From Micromonospora parva (GTDB lineage: Bacteria > Actinomycetota > Actinomycetes > Mycobacteriales > Micromonosporaceae): 64,000 nucleotides of DNA. Both the position numbers and the translations under genes were made by a program. Positions within the stretch are counted from its first letter, which is position 1, and each line of letters begins with the position of its first letter. Under the pieces are notes generated by a model, which saw only the letters and a list, made by a program, of their open reading frames with translations, did not search any database and was not told where the DNA came from. This document shows, piece after piece, positions 34,544 to 43,366 of this stretch. The stretch is taken from NCBI RefSeq assembly GCF_000718515.1, contig NZ_JNZS01000001.1:1-64000 (forward strand), given 5' to 3'.

Positions 34544-35064
34544 CGGGTGGCGTGCGAGCCGTGGTCGCTGACCTGGGCATCGAACCAGTGGTGCAGGGCA
34601 TCGCGAAGCGCCGCGTCGTCTGTGGCGTAGGTGACGCGCGCGCCGCCGGGAACCGCCTCGTACGTGATGGTGATCCGCCCGCCGTGTGCCCGAAGCGTTG
34701 CCAGGCCCGGCATCTCGGCGCCGTGGATGCGGGCGGGGTCGCTGAAGTCACCGCGCCGGAACCGCTCGACCTCGGAGCTCAGGTGGTGTTGGACCAGGGT
34801 GACCTGGGTGGTGTCCTGGGGGTCGTCGGCGACCACGGTCTGCACGCCGCCGGTGTCGCTCTTCGTGAAGCGGTGCGTGGTGCGTTCCAGGTCGAACGGC
34901 ATGACGGAAGCCCCTCGATCGGCGACGTCAGCCTGCCGATCGGAGGTGGTCGTTGTCGGTATCGACGGCGCGGAGTCGTCGGCGCAACCGCCGGTCAGCG
35001 TGGCGGCGGCGATGGCCGCCAGGACGAGAGCCCGATGGGGGCGAGGGCGGTCAGAACGGTTCAC
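34540..35064 (-). CDS. Putative lipoprotein, 174 aa
   Basis: No family recognised. GTG 35064 gives an Arg-rich N-terminus, hydrophobic segment ALVLAAIAAATL and lipobox LTGGC with Cys27, hence a membrane-anchored extracytoplasmic protein. A Thr-rich linker follows, then a small mixed alpha/beta domain of about 120 residues containing MPFDLERTTHRFTKSDTGGVQTVVADDPQDTTQVTLVQHHL and GGRITITYEAVPGGARVTYATDDAALRDALHHWFDAQVSDHG, rich in His. The start overlaps the upstream MarR stop by 14 bases, so it is probably co-transcribed and controlled with that regulator. Confidence 0.8.
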   Translation of the reverse strand: MNRSDRPRPHRALVLAAIAAATLTGGCADDSAPSIPTTTTSDRQADVADRGASVMPFDLERTTHRFTKSDTGGVQTVVADDPQDTTQVTLVQHHLSSEVERFRRGDFSDPARIHGAEMPGLATLRAHGGRITITYEAVPGGARVTYATDDAALRDALHHWFDAQVSDHGSHATR

Positions 35065-35488
35065 CGGTGGCCTCCGCGAGGGTCTGGAGCGCACGCACCA
35101 CTGCCGCGCGCTGGTCGTCGGGCACGCGATCGAGCAGGGCGGTGAGCCGGGTCCGACGGGCATCGGCCTGTCGGGTGGCGGCCGTGGCGCCCGCGGGAGT
35201 CAGCAGAAGCAGAACGCCACGACCGTCACCCTCGGCCGTCTCTCGGTGCACCCAGCCCCGGTTGACCAGGTTGCTGACCAGGCGGCTGACGGTGCTCTTC
35301 TCCAGACGCAGCCGGCGAGCCAACTCCACCTGCCGGATCTGCCCCTCCCGAGCAATCTCCACCATGGCGTGCGCCTCCGACACCGGCAAGGGCTGCCCGC
35401 AGGGTGTCCGGTCCGGCTGATGGAGGCCGAAATTGCGGACGAAACGCATCAGTGCTTCCTGCGCCGCGTCGAGCTCACCAGCCTGCAT
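35051..35488 (-). CDS. MarR-family transcriptional regulator, 145 aa
   Basis: Winged-helix core LPVSEAHAMVEIAREGQIRQVELARRLRLEKSTVSRLVSNLVNRGWVHRETAEGDGRGVLLLLT. The open frame extends to 35524, but ATG 35488 is preferred: the extra 12 codons run through TGGTT/AACCA operator half-sites, and a promoter TTGAAC (35519-35524), 18 bases, TATTGT (35495-35500) places transcription start at or next to that ATG, giving a leaderless mRNA. Probably autoregulated, with the coupled lipoprotein as target. Confidence 0.88.
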   Translation of the reverse strand: MQAGELDAAQEALMRFVRNFGLHQPDRTPCGQPLPVSEAHAMVEIAREGQIRQVELARRLRLEKSTVSRLVSNLVNRGWVHRETAEGDGRGVLLLLTPAGATAATRQADARRTRLTALLDRVPDDQRAAVVRALQTLAEATGEPF

Positions 35489-35527
35489 GGTTCGACAATA
35501 CAACCAGATGGTTCGGCCGTTCAACCA
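35488..35527. promoter_or_regulatory. Leaderless promoter overlapped by repeated TGGTT/AACCA operators
   Basis: TGGTT at 35488-35492 and 35509-35513, with AACCA at 35502-35506 and 35523-35527, form inverted pairs, including the tight palindrome AACCAGATGGTT (35502-35513). They overlap the leftward -35 (35519-35524) and -10 (35495-35500) elements of the MarR gene, so occupancy would block transcription. The remaining gap to 35799 holds only the CebR-like box and leader of the subtilase. Confidence 0.65.
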
Positions 35528-35730
35528 TTGTGGAGAGCCGCGTCGGAGCCTCTTGGGAGACCTGCTGGACGGTCACCCCTCCGTCGGGCCGACTCTGACC
35601 GGGGCGTACGCCCTGTGCCCGCGGGGTCCGGAAAAAGTGATCTAGGCGCGGCCGGCAGAACGTGATCTTATACGCACCGGCGATCCGTAACACCGCGCAA
35701 ACCATCGATTAACCATCGGCGGCTTAGGTG

Positions 35731-35744
35731 GGGGAGCGCTCCCA
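35731..35744. promoter_or_regulatory. CebR-like LacI-family operator upstream of subtilase
   Basis: GGGGAGCGCTCCCA matches the CebR box TGGGAGCGCTCCCA at 13 of 14 positions and contains a perfect 12-base palindrome (35732-35743). It lies 56 bases upstream of the protease GTG. In Streptomyces such boxes place cellulose-utilisation genes under cello-oligosaccharide control. Confidence 0.65.
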
Positions 35745-35799
35745 TGAGCGGGTCGCGTTCGATGAACAGCTCCACAAGGGAGCAACCGAAAGGAGCCTC

Positions 35800-38700
35800 G
35801 TGGCTACAGGCACGAGCAGAGACAGGGTGCGAAGACTAGCGATACCGACGCTGGTCTTCGCCCTGATCGCCGGCACCGCCGGCATCGCGGGACCGGCGTC
35901 GGCGGCCCCGGCAGGAACCAAGGGCGGCGGCGCGGGCGGGTACTTCACCCCCGGGTCCGACAAGAAGGTCATCCTGACCGACGGCGCCGACCGCCGACCG
36001 GGCGGCAGGAACGCGGCCGAGCAGCAGGCCACGGCGGACGAGAGCCGCCCGGGCAGGTACATCGTCGAACTGGCCGAGGAGCCCCTGACCTCGTACGCCG
36101 GTGGTTCGTCCGGGCTGGCGCGAACCCGCCCGGAGGCGGGTGACCGGCTGGACGTGACGTCCGCGCCGGCGCGGGCCTACCGCAGCCACCTCGACGCGCA
36201 GCGCAGCGCCGTCGCCGCCGCCGCGAAGGTCCAGGTCACCGCCGCGTACACCACCGCCTTCAACGGGTTCTCCGCGAAGCTGACCACCGAGCAGGTGACC
36301 GCGCTGCGGGCGGACAAGCGCGTCCGCGCCGTCACCGCCTCACGGGCGCTGGGCACCCCGACGCCCCCGCCCACCGCTCCGATCGCGACCACCCCGGCCA
36401 CCGCCACCCCTGAACAGCGGGACCAGTCGGCGGGAGCGGACACCGCCGGCAGGCCGGACACCCCCGGCAAGCCCGGCAAGCCCGGCCCCGGTACCGGCGC
36501 GGGCATGGTGATCGGTGTCCTGGACACCGGCATCTGGCCGGAGAGCGCGTCGTTCGCCAAGAAGATGCCCGCCCCCGCGAACTGGCGCGGCACCTGCCAG
36601 ACCGGTGTCGCCTTCGTGGCCGAGCACTGCAACGGCAAGATCGTCGGCGCGCGGTACTTCGCCGACTCGTGGCTCGCCTACGGCGGCACGGTGCCCGAGG
36701 GTGAGATCCTGTCGCCCCGCGACGTGGCCGGGCACGGCACGCACACGGCCTCCACCGCGGCCGGCCTGTCGCTGCCGAACGTCACCATCGACGGTCGCCG
36801 CTTCGGCCCCGTCTCCGGCGTGGCCCCGGACGCCCAGATCGCCGTCTACAAGGTGCTCTGGGGTGGCATGGGCTACGACGCCGACATCATCGCCGGCATC
36901 GACGCGGCCGTCGCGGACGGCGTGCAGGTCATCAACTTCTCGATCGGCTCCCAGCTCGGTGACTGGGAGGCGAACACCCCGATCGGCATCGCGTTCCTCA
37001 ACGCCACGCTCGCCGGGGTCTTCGTGGCCGCGTCGGCCGGCAACACCGGCATCGTGAGCGGGGCGATCAGCAACGCGGCACCGTGGGTGACCACTGTCGG
37101 CGCGGCGGTGACCAAGCTCGACGAGGCGACGGTCAAGCTGGGCGACGGCACGAAGCTCGTCGGCGGTTCGCTCGACGCCCTGCCCGGTGGCGACTCGCTG
37201 CCGATGGTCTTCGGCGAACAGGCCGGCTCGCCCGACCTGGGCGCGGTCTACTGCGAGCCCGGCAGCCTCGACAGCGCCAAGATCAAGGGCAAGGTCGTCG
37301 CCTGCGCGCTGTCCGACATGTTCGGCTCCGCCGCCGAGATCAAGGCCAAGGGCGGGGCGGCGATGGTGGTGTTCGACCCGGTCGGCAACTACCGGATCAA
37401 CTCCATCTTCAACTTCCCGGTGGTCTACCTGCCCACCGAGAAGCAGGCCGGCACCCTCTTCAACTACCTGATGCGCCACCCCACCGACGCGAAGGCCTCA
37501 GTGCGCAGCGGCGGTGACGGCTCCAGCGTCCCCGGCCTGCCCAGCGTGGCGGACTTCTCCTCCACCGGCCCGGACAAGGTGACCTTCGGCGTCTTCAAGC
37601 CGGACCTGGTCGCACCGGGGTCTGACATCATCGCGGCGGTCTCTCCGGCGGGCAACTTCGGCCGGAACTACGACGCGTACTCCGGCACCTCGATGGCCTC
37701 GCCGTACGTGGCCGGCGCGGCGGCGATCCTGCGCGCCACCCACCCGGACTGGTCGCCGGGCGCGGTCGCCTCCGCGCTGCGGACCACCGCCACCGACACC
37801 GTCGGCACCACCGACCCGCTGGAGCAGGGCAGCGGGTTCATCAACCTGGCCAAGGCCACCGACCCCGGCCTGGTCATCCAGCCGACGGCGAAGGAACTGG
37901 TCACGTTCAGCGAGACGGCCCAGCCCGACGGCAAGGAACTCAACCTGCCGGCCATCTCGTTGCGTGAGTACGACGGCACCCGCCCGGTGACCGTCACCCG
38001 CACCCTGACCAACGTGGGCAAGACGAAGGAGACCTACCGTTCGTCGGTGTCCGGCCTGCCCGGCATGAAGGTCACCGTGTCGCCGGCGTCGGTGACGCTG
38101 GCGCCTGGTCAGTCCGCCACGGTGACCATCACCGTTCGTCGGGGCGGCGCACCCTGGGACCGGTACGTGACCGGCTCGATCACCTGGCAGGGCAAGGCAC
38201 ACAGCGCCCGGATCCCGGTCGCCGCCCGCCCGTGGGGCATCACCCCCCGGCCGTACGCCGACGACGGCGAGGAGTTCGGTCGGATGACCAACGGTGCGTT
38301 CGGCTCGGTCCAGCCCGGCTTCACCGGACCGTTCGTCGGCCGTAGCACCGGCTACACGCCGATGCGGCGGACGTCGTACTCGATGCCGGCCGGCGTCTAC
38401 GGCGGCGTGTTCGACCCGAAGGCGACCGGTGTGAAGAAGGTCGACTTCACAGTGCCGGCGAACACCGCCGGCATCGTGGTCGAGACCACCACCGACGACC
38501 CGAACACGAACCTCGACCTGTACCTGTACAAGGGCGACAAGCTGATCTACAGCAGTGACAGGTACTGGACCAGCACCGAGCAGGCCTACAAGTTCCTGCC
38601 CGAGCCGGGGCGCTACACGGCGTACGTGTTCGCGCAGTACCCCGGCAGTCCCGTCGTTGACTTCCAGCTCGGGCACGCCATCATCGGGCGCAACACCACG

Positions 38701-38880
38701 TACGCGGGTGCCACGTTGGAGGCTCCCGCCAGTGTGGAGCGCGGCCTGACGTACTCGTTCAAGCTGAAGCCGACAAAGCCGCTGCCCGAGGGTGACTTCT
38801 GGGCCTACACCGAGTGGAGCACCAACGGCACCGTCGTCCCCGGCAACCTCGTCTACACCCAGCAGAGTTCCTGGGAGTAG
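35800..38880 (+). CDS. Secreted subtilisin-like serine protease with PA and C-terminal domains, 1026 aa
   Basis: Extracellular S8 protease. GTG 35800 has GAAAGGAG 4-5 bases upstream, and a signal peptide follows (RRLAIPTLVFALIAGTAGIAGPASAAPA). An inhibitor_I9-like propeptide spans about residues 85-185 (GRYIVELAEEPLTSYAGG to FSAKLTTEQVTALRADKRVRAVTASRAL), followed by a Pro/Thr linker. Catalytic residues are Asp242 (VLDTGIWPES), His312 (GHGTHTAST) and Ser631 (SGTSMASPYVAG). A PA-type insert lies between His and Ser, as in plant-type subtilases. An Fn3-like domain (about 690-810) and a C-terminal pre-peptidase-like beta domain (NTNLDLYLYKGDKLIYSS) complete it. A CebR-like box lies upstream and a strong terminator downstream. 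Confidence 0.93.
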   Translation: MATGTSRDRVRRLAIPTLVFALIAGTAGIAGPASAAPAGTKGGGAGGYFTPGSDKKVILTDGADRRPGGRNAAEQQATADESRPGRYIVELAEEPLTSYAGGSSGLARTRPEAGDRLDVTSAPARAYRSHLDAQRSAVAAAAKVQVTAAYTTAFNGFSAKLTTEQVTALRADKRVRAVTASRALGTPTPPPTAPIATTPATATPEQRDQSAGADTAGRPDTPGKPGKPGPGTGAGMVIGVLDTGIWPESASFAKKMPAPANWRGTCQTGVAFVAEHCNGKIVGARYFADSWLAYGGTVPEGEILSPRDVAGHGTHTASTAAGLSLPNVTIDGRRFGPVSGVAPDAQIAVYKVLWGGMGYDADIIAGIDAAVADGVQVINFSIGSQLGDWEANTPIGIAFLNATLAGVFVAASAGNTGIVSGAISNAAPWVTTVGAAVTKLDEATVKLGDGTKLVGGSLDALPGGDSLPMVFGEQAGSPDLGAVYCEPGSLDSAKIKGKVVACALSDMFGSAAEIKAKGGAAMVVFDPVGNYRINSIFNFPVVYLPTEKQAGTLFNYLMRHPTDAKASVRSGGDGSSVPGLPSVADFSSTGPDKVTFGVFKPDLVAPGSDIIAAVSPAGNFGRNYDAYSGTSMASPYVAGAAAILRATHPDWSPGAVASALRTTATDTVGTTDPLEQGSGFINLAKATDPGLVIQPTAKELVTFSETAQPDGKELNLPAISLREYDGTRPVTVTRTLTNVGKTKETYRSSVSGLPGMKVTVSPASVTLAPGQSATVTITVRRGGAPWDRYVTGSITWQGKAHSARIPVAARPWGITPRPYADDGEEFGRMTNGAFGSVQPGFTGPFVGRSTGYTPMRRTSYSMPAGVYGGVFDPKATGVKKVDFTVPANTAGIVVETTTDDPNTNLDLYLYKGDKLIYSSDRYWTSTEQAYKFLPEPGRYTAYVFAQYPGSPVVDFQLGHAIIGRNTTYAGATLEAPASVERGLTYSFKLKPTKPLPEGDFWAYTEWSTNGTVVPGNLVYTQQSSWE

Positions 38881-38891
38881 ACCGTTGTGAG

Positions 38892-38925
38892 CTGTGGGGC
38901 GGTGCCGTCGCGCACCGCCCCACAG
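38892..38925. terminator. Bidirectional hairpin terminator
   Basis: CTGTGGGGCGGTGC (38892-38905) and its exact complement GCACCGCCCCACAG (38912-38925) with a 6-base loop, just after the subtilase stop and before the stop of the leftward AAA ATPase. Confidence 0.88.
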
Positions 38926-38937
38926 TCCGCGTCCGGA

Positions 38938-39474
38938 TCAGAGTGTCAGTCGTTCGACGAAGGCGCGGCGCGAGTTGACGTCGCTCAGCGGCAGGGCAGT
39001 CAGCTCGTAGCCGAGCTGGGTGTAGGCGGTGACCATGGCGTCATGGGTGCGCACCGCCTCGGTGAAGTCCTGGTATCGCTCGCTGTCGTTGGTATATATC
39101 TCCGGCCAGGGCGGGGCGACGAAGACGCGCCGGTGATAGCGGAACTGGCGTGCTGCGGCCGCCAGGTGGTCCGGCACCGGCCAGCCGAGCAGCAGGTGGT
39201 AGCCGACCAGGTCCGGAATGCCGCGATCGAAGAAGACCGGACCGGTGTGTTGGCTGGCCTGACGGTAGGAACGAATCTCCCAGCTCAGCGTGATCTCGGC
39301 GTACAGACGGGAGTCCGCGCCGTGCACGGCCTGACCGCCGATCCGAAGCTGGTCCTGGATGATCTGCCGCCCCGCTTCCTCGACACACGCGTATCCAGCT
39401 CGCCGCAGGCTGTCGAGCAGCGTGGTCTTTCCGGCACCCGGCCCACCGGTGATGACGACGTATCGATTGCTCAT
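38938..39474 (-). CDS. AAA-family (AAA_28) nucleotide-binding protein, 178 aa
   Basis: Small P-loop NTPase of the AAA_28 family: Walker A GGPGAGKTTLLDSLRRAG at residues 10-17 and on, EEAGRQIIQDQL after it, VFFDRGIPDLVGYHLLLGW (Walker-B-like Asp) and a basic VFVAPPWPEIYTNDSERYQDFTEA block typical of the family. Members are thought to be small-molecule or nucleotide kinases, but function is not established. ATG 39474 is preceded by GAGGGAG. It stands alone, convergent with the subtilase. Confidence 0.85.
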   Translation of the reverse strand: MSNRYVVITGGPGAGKTTLLDSLRRAGYACVEEAGRQIIQDQLRIGGQAVHGADSRLYAEITLSWEIRSYRQASQHTGPVFFDRGIPDLVGYHLLLGWPVPDHLAAAARQFRYHRRVFVAPPWPEIYTNDSERYQDFTEAVRTHDAMVTAYTQLGYELTALPLSDVNSRRAFVERLTL

Positions 39475-39608
39475 GCGGGCTCCCTCAGTCAGGCATGTCA
39501 GGTGCCCCCGACCTCTCCCGGCACGGTCGGCGAGGCTCGCCTAAACAGCTTCACCCACGCTTTCGGCTCGCTGATTGGCGTCACCGGTGCAGTCGGGGGA
39601 CCATCTAC

Positions 39609-39648
39609 CGCGCCGCGCCGCGCCGCGCCGCGCCGCGCCGCGCCGCGC
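39609..39648. repeat. Short tandem repeat, eight copies of CGCGC
   Basis: A perfect 40-base run of the 5-base unit CGCGC within the 395-base gap 39475-39869. No gene, promoter or other structured element was recognised in the rest of that gap apart from the hairpin at 39828-39860. Such a run can change length by slippage; its position between an AAA gene promoter and a terminator gives no clear function. Confidence 0.85.
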
Positions 39649-39827
39649 ACGCCGCCGGCCGGCCGGTCAGCGGGACCACGGACATCTGAGCCCCGGGCGC
39701 GGCCGGTGGAGTAGATCGTCTGGGCGCGCACCGTTCGGTGAGTAACACCGTCGTGCGACCGCCCGGTCGGTGCGCCCGCGCTGCTCGGCGAGTGCGGGCA
39801 ACTCGGTGTTGCCGGCGAGCTGCCACC

Positions 39828-39860
39828 GGTGGTGGGCGGAGATCGACCCCGCCCACCACC
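39828..39860 (-). terminator. Hairpin terminator of ThuA-type gene
   Basis: GGTGGTGGGCGG (39828-39839) and its exact complement CCGCCCACCACC (39849-39860) with a 9-base loop, about 10 bases beyond the stop codon of the leftward ThuA gene. Confidence 0.82.
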
Positions 39861-39869
39861 GCGTGACGG

Positions 39870-42800
39870 TCAGCTGACCGTGATGGTCAGGTTGATCGAG
39901 CGCGTTTCCCCGCTGCTGTAGGTGGTGGTCACCCGAGCGGTGAAGGTGCCCCTGCGGGGGTAGGTGTGGGCGATCGAGCGCAGCGTCGCCCCGTGCGTGA
40001 CGGCGCTGTTGTCACCGAAGTCCCACGCGTAGTCGGTGATGCTCTGCCCGGACGGTGCCGTCGCGGTGGCCGTCAGCGTGGTGTTCAGCGTTCCGGTGCC
40101 GCTGGCCGGGTTCGCCGCCAGTGACAGCGTCCCGCCCGGCTCCTGCTTGACCCCGGCGCCGTTGAACCGTAGCCAGTCCAGGGCGAGCAGGTCCGGGGTG
40201 CCACCGGTCTGGGCGGCGTTGACGAACCTGGCGTACAGGGTGGTGGTGCCGGTGGGCTTGTTGGTCAGCGTGACGGTGGGGGAGACCAGGTTGTCCCATC
40301 CACCGGTCGAGCCGATGGTGGCACTGCCGATCAGCGTGCCGGTGGGTGAGCCGGTGCGCAGTTCGATGGTGCCGCCGAGCCCGCCGTTGGTCACCCCGAG
40401 CGTCACCGACCCGATGTTGCGCAGGTCCGCCGGCCCGAACGCCACCCAGTCGTTGTGGTCGACCTCGCCGAGCCGCTTGCCGGCGCGGGCGGTGGCCCGG
40501 TCGTTGACGGTGACGCCGGACTGGGCGCTGAAGTGCTCCGCCTCCTTGCTCTTCGGCTGCAACTGGACACGGGTGGAGCCGGTCAGCGCCGGTACGCCAC
40601 CGGCCGCGCCGCCGTCGGTGTACTGCGCGGTGATCAGGGTGTAGAGGTTCTGCCCCGGCCCGTGGCCGTCACCGGCGTCGGCCTCGGTGGCGAGCAGCCC
40701 CGAGCAGCCGGTGTAGACGTCCAGCGGGTGGGCGTGCTGGTCGTGGCCGAGCTGCGTCTGCACTGTCACCTTGGCGCAGTCGATGGTGGCGTCCTCCGGG
40801 TCGGTGACCGTCACCGTGTACGGGATCTTGTCGCCGAAGTCGAAGAAGCCGCCGTCGGGGACGGTGATGGTGACCGTCGGTCGGGTGTTGCCGACGACCA
40901 CCTCGGTGACGGCGGTGGCGGTCAACCCGTTGCCGCTGTTGCGCACGGTCAGCCGGGCGGTGTATTTGCCGGCGGTGGAGTAGGTGAAGCTCGGGTTGGC
41001 GGCCGTCGAGTCGGTGCTGCCGTCGTTGGTGAAGTCCCAGGCGTAGCTGAGCGCCGTGCCGTCACCCGCCGTCGTGCCGGCCGAGGAGAAGCTGACCGAC
41101 AGTGGCGCGCGCCCGCTGTCCGGGGTGGCGGCGATCTTCGCGGTCGGTGGCCGTCCGTTGGCGACGTAGTCGATCCGGTAGATGCCGGCTCCGGCGTTGC
41201 TGCCGCCGCGTCCGCTGCCGGTGCCCTCGCCGAAGTCGATGACGTAGAGCGAACCATCCGGGCCGAACTCCGCCTCGAAGGGCTGGATCCAGCTCATGGT
41301 GTCGAAGATCCCGTTGATCGACTGGAGGTCACCCACGGCGGTCGGCGCGAAGCGGGCGTTGCTGAACGTCTGCGCCGTCTTGTGGATCGACAGCGTCTTG
41401 AACCACCTGCGGGTCAGCTCATAGGTGATCCACTTGCCCTCGAAGTACTCCGGGAACTTCGTGGTGCGGGGGTTGGCCGGGTCGTAGTCGTAGACCGGGC
41501 CGCTCATCGGCCCGCCACCGCCGGTGCCCAGCTCGGGGAACTGGGTCGAGGCGGAGTACGCGTACCAGACCAGCGCGGACCGGGCCGCCGGCAGGGTGGT
41601 CAGACCGGTGTTGTTGGGCGAGTTGTTCACCGGCGCGGCGCAGTTGAACTTCGCCCCGGAGGTGTTGGTGGCGAAGTTGTAGTCGTTGAACGGGATGTTG
41701 TTGCCCACGCAGTACGGCCAGCCGAAGTTGCCGGCGCTGGTGATCCGGTTGAACTCGACAGTCCCCTCCGGGCCACGGTTGGGGTCGGCGGCGCGGGCGT
41801 CCGGGCCGTAGTCGGCCACCAGCACCGCATTGGTCTGCGGCTCGATGGTGATCCGGAACGGGTTGCGCATGCCCATCGCGTAGATCTCCGGCCGGGTCCT
41901 CGCGGTGCCGGCCGGGAAGAGGTTGCCGCTGGGCACTGTGTACGTACCGTCGGATTGTGGGGTGATCCGCAGGATCTTGCCGCGCAGGTCGTTGGTGTTG
42001 CCGGCGGTGCCCTGGGCGTCCCAGGCGGCGCGGCCGGCGCGTTCGTCGATCGGGGTGTAGCCGCTGGAGGCGAACGGGTCGGTGTTGTCACCGATCGCCG
42101 CGTAGAGCCGGCCGGCGCCGTCCATTGCCAGCGACCCGCCCATGTGCGAGTTGGCCCGGCCCTCGCCCCGGTAGGTGGGGACGGCCAGCAGGCGTTGCTC
42201 CGAGGAGAGCGCGACGCTGTTGTTGGCGACGGTGAACCGGGACAGGTTGAGCTGTTTGAGGGTCTTGTCCGACCAGAGCAGGTAGATCCAGCCGTTGCTG
42301 GCGAAGTTGCGGTCCAGGGTCATGCCGAGCAGCCCGTCGGACTGGTCGGTCATCGCCGAGGTGTACGCGAAGTCCAGCAGCGTGGTGACCTGGAGCGTGT
42401 CCTGGTTGACCACCTTCAGCGCCCCGGTGCGCTGGATGTAGTAGACCTTGCGGTCCGGGCCGACGGCCAACTCGAACGGGTCGGCCAGGTTCTCGGTGAC
42501 CAGGCCCACCCGTTCGAAGTTGCCGGTCTTGGTGGCCGAGCAGTCACCGGCGACCGCGCCGGCCGCCCACTCGATGCCGTAGCGCAGGTGCTCGAGGAAG
42601 GTGGCGCTGCTGAACTGGGAGCTGGCGTGCCCGCCGGCGGTGAACCAGGACCGGCCGCCGTCGTAGCGCTGACACCAGGAGTACGCGTGGTCGACGCCCT
42701 CGTCCAGGCCGTTGATCCCGTCGCGCACCTTGATCTGCGCGAGGGTGTGCACCTTGCCGGTCGGGTTGGTCCGCCAGTTGTACCACTCCTCGCTCTGCTC

Positions 42801-43334
42801 CCAGAGCTCCGGCAGGTTGCGGGTGGAGGGGTGCGCCCGGTCGAGCACCTTGACCCGGCCGGGGAACGTGCCACCGGTGGCGGAGAAGTCGGGGTGGTAG
42901 TCGAAGATCGTGCCGACCAGGCCTTCGTACCACTGCCAGTCGCGTTCGCTGGCCGAGGCGGCGTGCAGGCCGGCCCAGCCGCCGCCGTTGCGGATGAACG
43001 TCTGCAACGCCGCCCGCTGGCTGGCGTTGAGCAGGTCGCCCGAGGTGGGCAGCGAGTTGGTGTTGTTGAACACGAGAGCGTCGAAGGTGGCGAGGTTGGC
43101 GTCGGTGAACGCCGCCGCGTCGGTGGTGGCGACGACCTCGAAGTTGTGGGCGGCGCCCAGCTGCTGGATCGCGGCGATGCCGGCCGGGATCGAGTCGTGG
43201 TAGAAGTTGGTGATCTTGGAGAAGACCAGCACCCGGAAGCGCGGGGCGGCCTCGGCGGGCAGGGCGGTGGTGGTGCTCACCACGGCGGCGACGGCGAGCA
43301 GGATCAGGCAGAACGCGCGGAGGTGTCGGGGCAT
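39870..43334 (-). CDS. Secreted ThuA / PQQ-type sorbosone dehydrogenase / PKD / CBM6-like fusion, 1154 aa
   Basis: ATG 43334 has GGGAG 7 bases upstream and a Sec signal peptide (cleavage near AEAAP, residue 30). Residues about 33-260 are a ThuA-like domain (FRVLVFSKITNFYHDSIPAGI, GWAGLHAASASE, DWQWYEGLVG). About 275-690 form a GSDH-type beta-propeller as in soluble sorbosone/glucose dehydrogenases (AVGPDRKVYYIQRTGALKVV, GSLAMDGAGRLYAAIGDNTD, EIYAMGMRNPFRITIEPQTN). A PKD domain (about 745-830), a CBM6-like carbohydrate-binding domain (about 935-1060) and a second PKD (about 1068-1154) follow. Known for this architecture: secreted carbohydrate-oxidising or binding proteins of actinomycetes, biochemistry mostly untested. 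A perfect LacI-type palindrome lies just upstream. Confidence 0.9.
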   Translation of the reverse strand: MPRHLRAFCLILLAVAAVVSTTTALPAEAAPRFRVLVFSKITNFYHDSIPAGIAAIQQLGAAHNFEVVATTDAAAFTDANLATFDALVFNNTNSLPTSGDLLNASQRAALQTFIRNGGGWAGLHAASASERDWQWYEGLVGTIFDYHPDFSATGGTFPGRVKVLDRAHPSTRNLPELWEQSEEWYNWRTNPTGKVHTLAQIKVRDGINGLDEGVDHAYSWCQRYDGGRSWFTAGGHASSQFSSATFLEHLRYGIEWAAGAVAGDCSATKTGNFERVGLVTENLADPFELAVGPDRKVYYIQRTGALKVVNQDTLQVTTLLDFAYTSAMTDQSDGLLGMTLDRNFASNGWIYLLWSDKTLKQLNLSRFTVANNSVALSSEQRLLAVPTYRGEGRANSHMGGSLAMDGAGRLYAAIGDNTDPFASSGYTPIDERAGRAAWDAQGTAGNTNDLRGKILRITPQSDGTYTVPSGNLFPAGTARTRPEIYAMGMRNPFRITIEPQTNAVLVADYGPDARAADPNRGPEGTVEFNRITSAGNFGWPYCVGNNIPFNDYNFATNTSGAKFNCAAPVNNSPNNTGLTTLPAARSALVWYAYSASTQFPELGTGGGGPMSGPVYDYDPANPRTTKFPEYFEGKWITYELTRRWFKTLSIHKTAQTFSNARFAPTAVGDLQSINGIFDTMSWIQPFEAEFGPDGSLYVIDFGEGTGSGRGGSNAGAGIYRIDYVANGRPPTAKIAATPDSGRAPLSVSFSSAGTTAGDGTALSYAWDFTNDGSTDSTAANPSFTYSTAGKYTARLTVRNSGNGLTATAVTEVVVGNTRPTVTITVPDGGFFDFGDKIPYTVTVTDPEDATIDCAKVTVQTQLGHDQHAHPLDVYTGCSGLLATEADAGDGHGPGQNLYTLITAQYTDGGAAGGVPALTGSTRVQLQPKSKEAEHFSAQSGVTVNDRATARAGKRLGEVDHNDWVAFGPADLRNIGSVTLGVTNGGLGGTIELRTGSPTGTLIGSATIGSTGGWDNLVSPTVTLTNKPTGTTTLYARFVNAAQTGGTPDLLALDWLRFNGAGVKQEPGGTLSLAANPASGTGTLNTTLTATATAPSGQSITDYAWDFGDNSAVTHGATLRSIAHTYPRRGTFTARVTTTYSSGETRSINLTITVS

Positions 43335-43366
43335 GGGGGCGCTCCCTGTTGGACGGTGAGGGGTCG

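Noticed and set aside
39609-39648. Possible CRISPR-like array
   Set aside because: Units are 5 bases with no spacers; no cas genes nearby.
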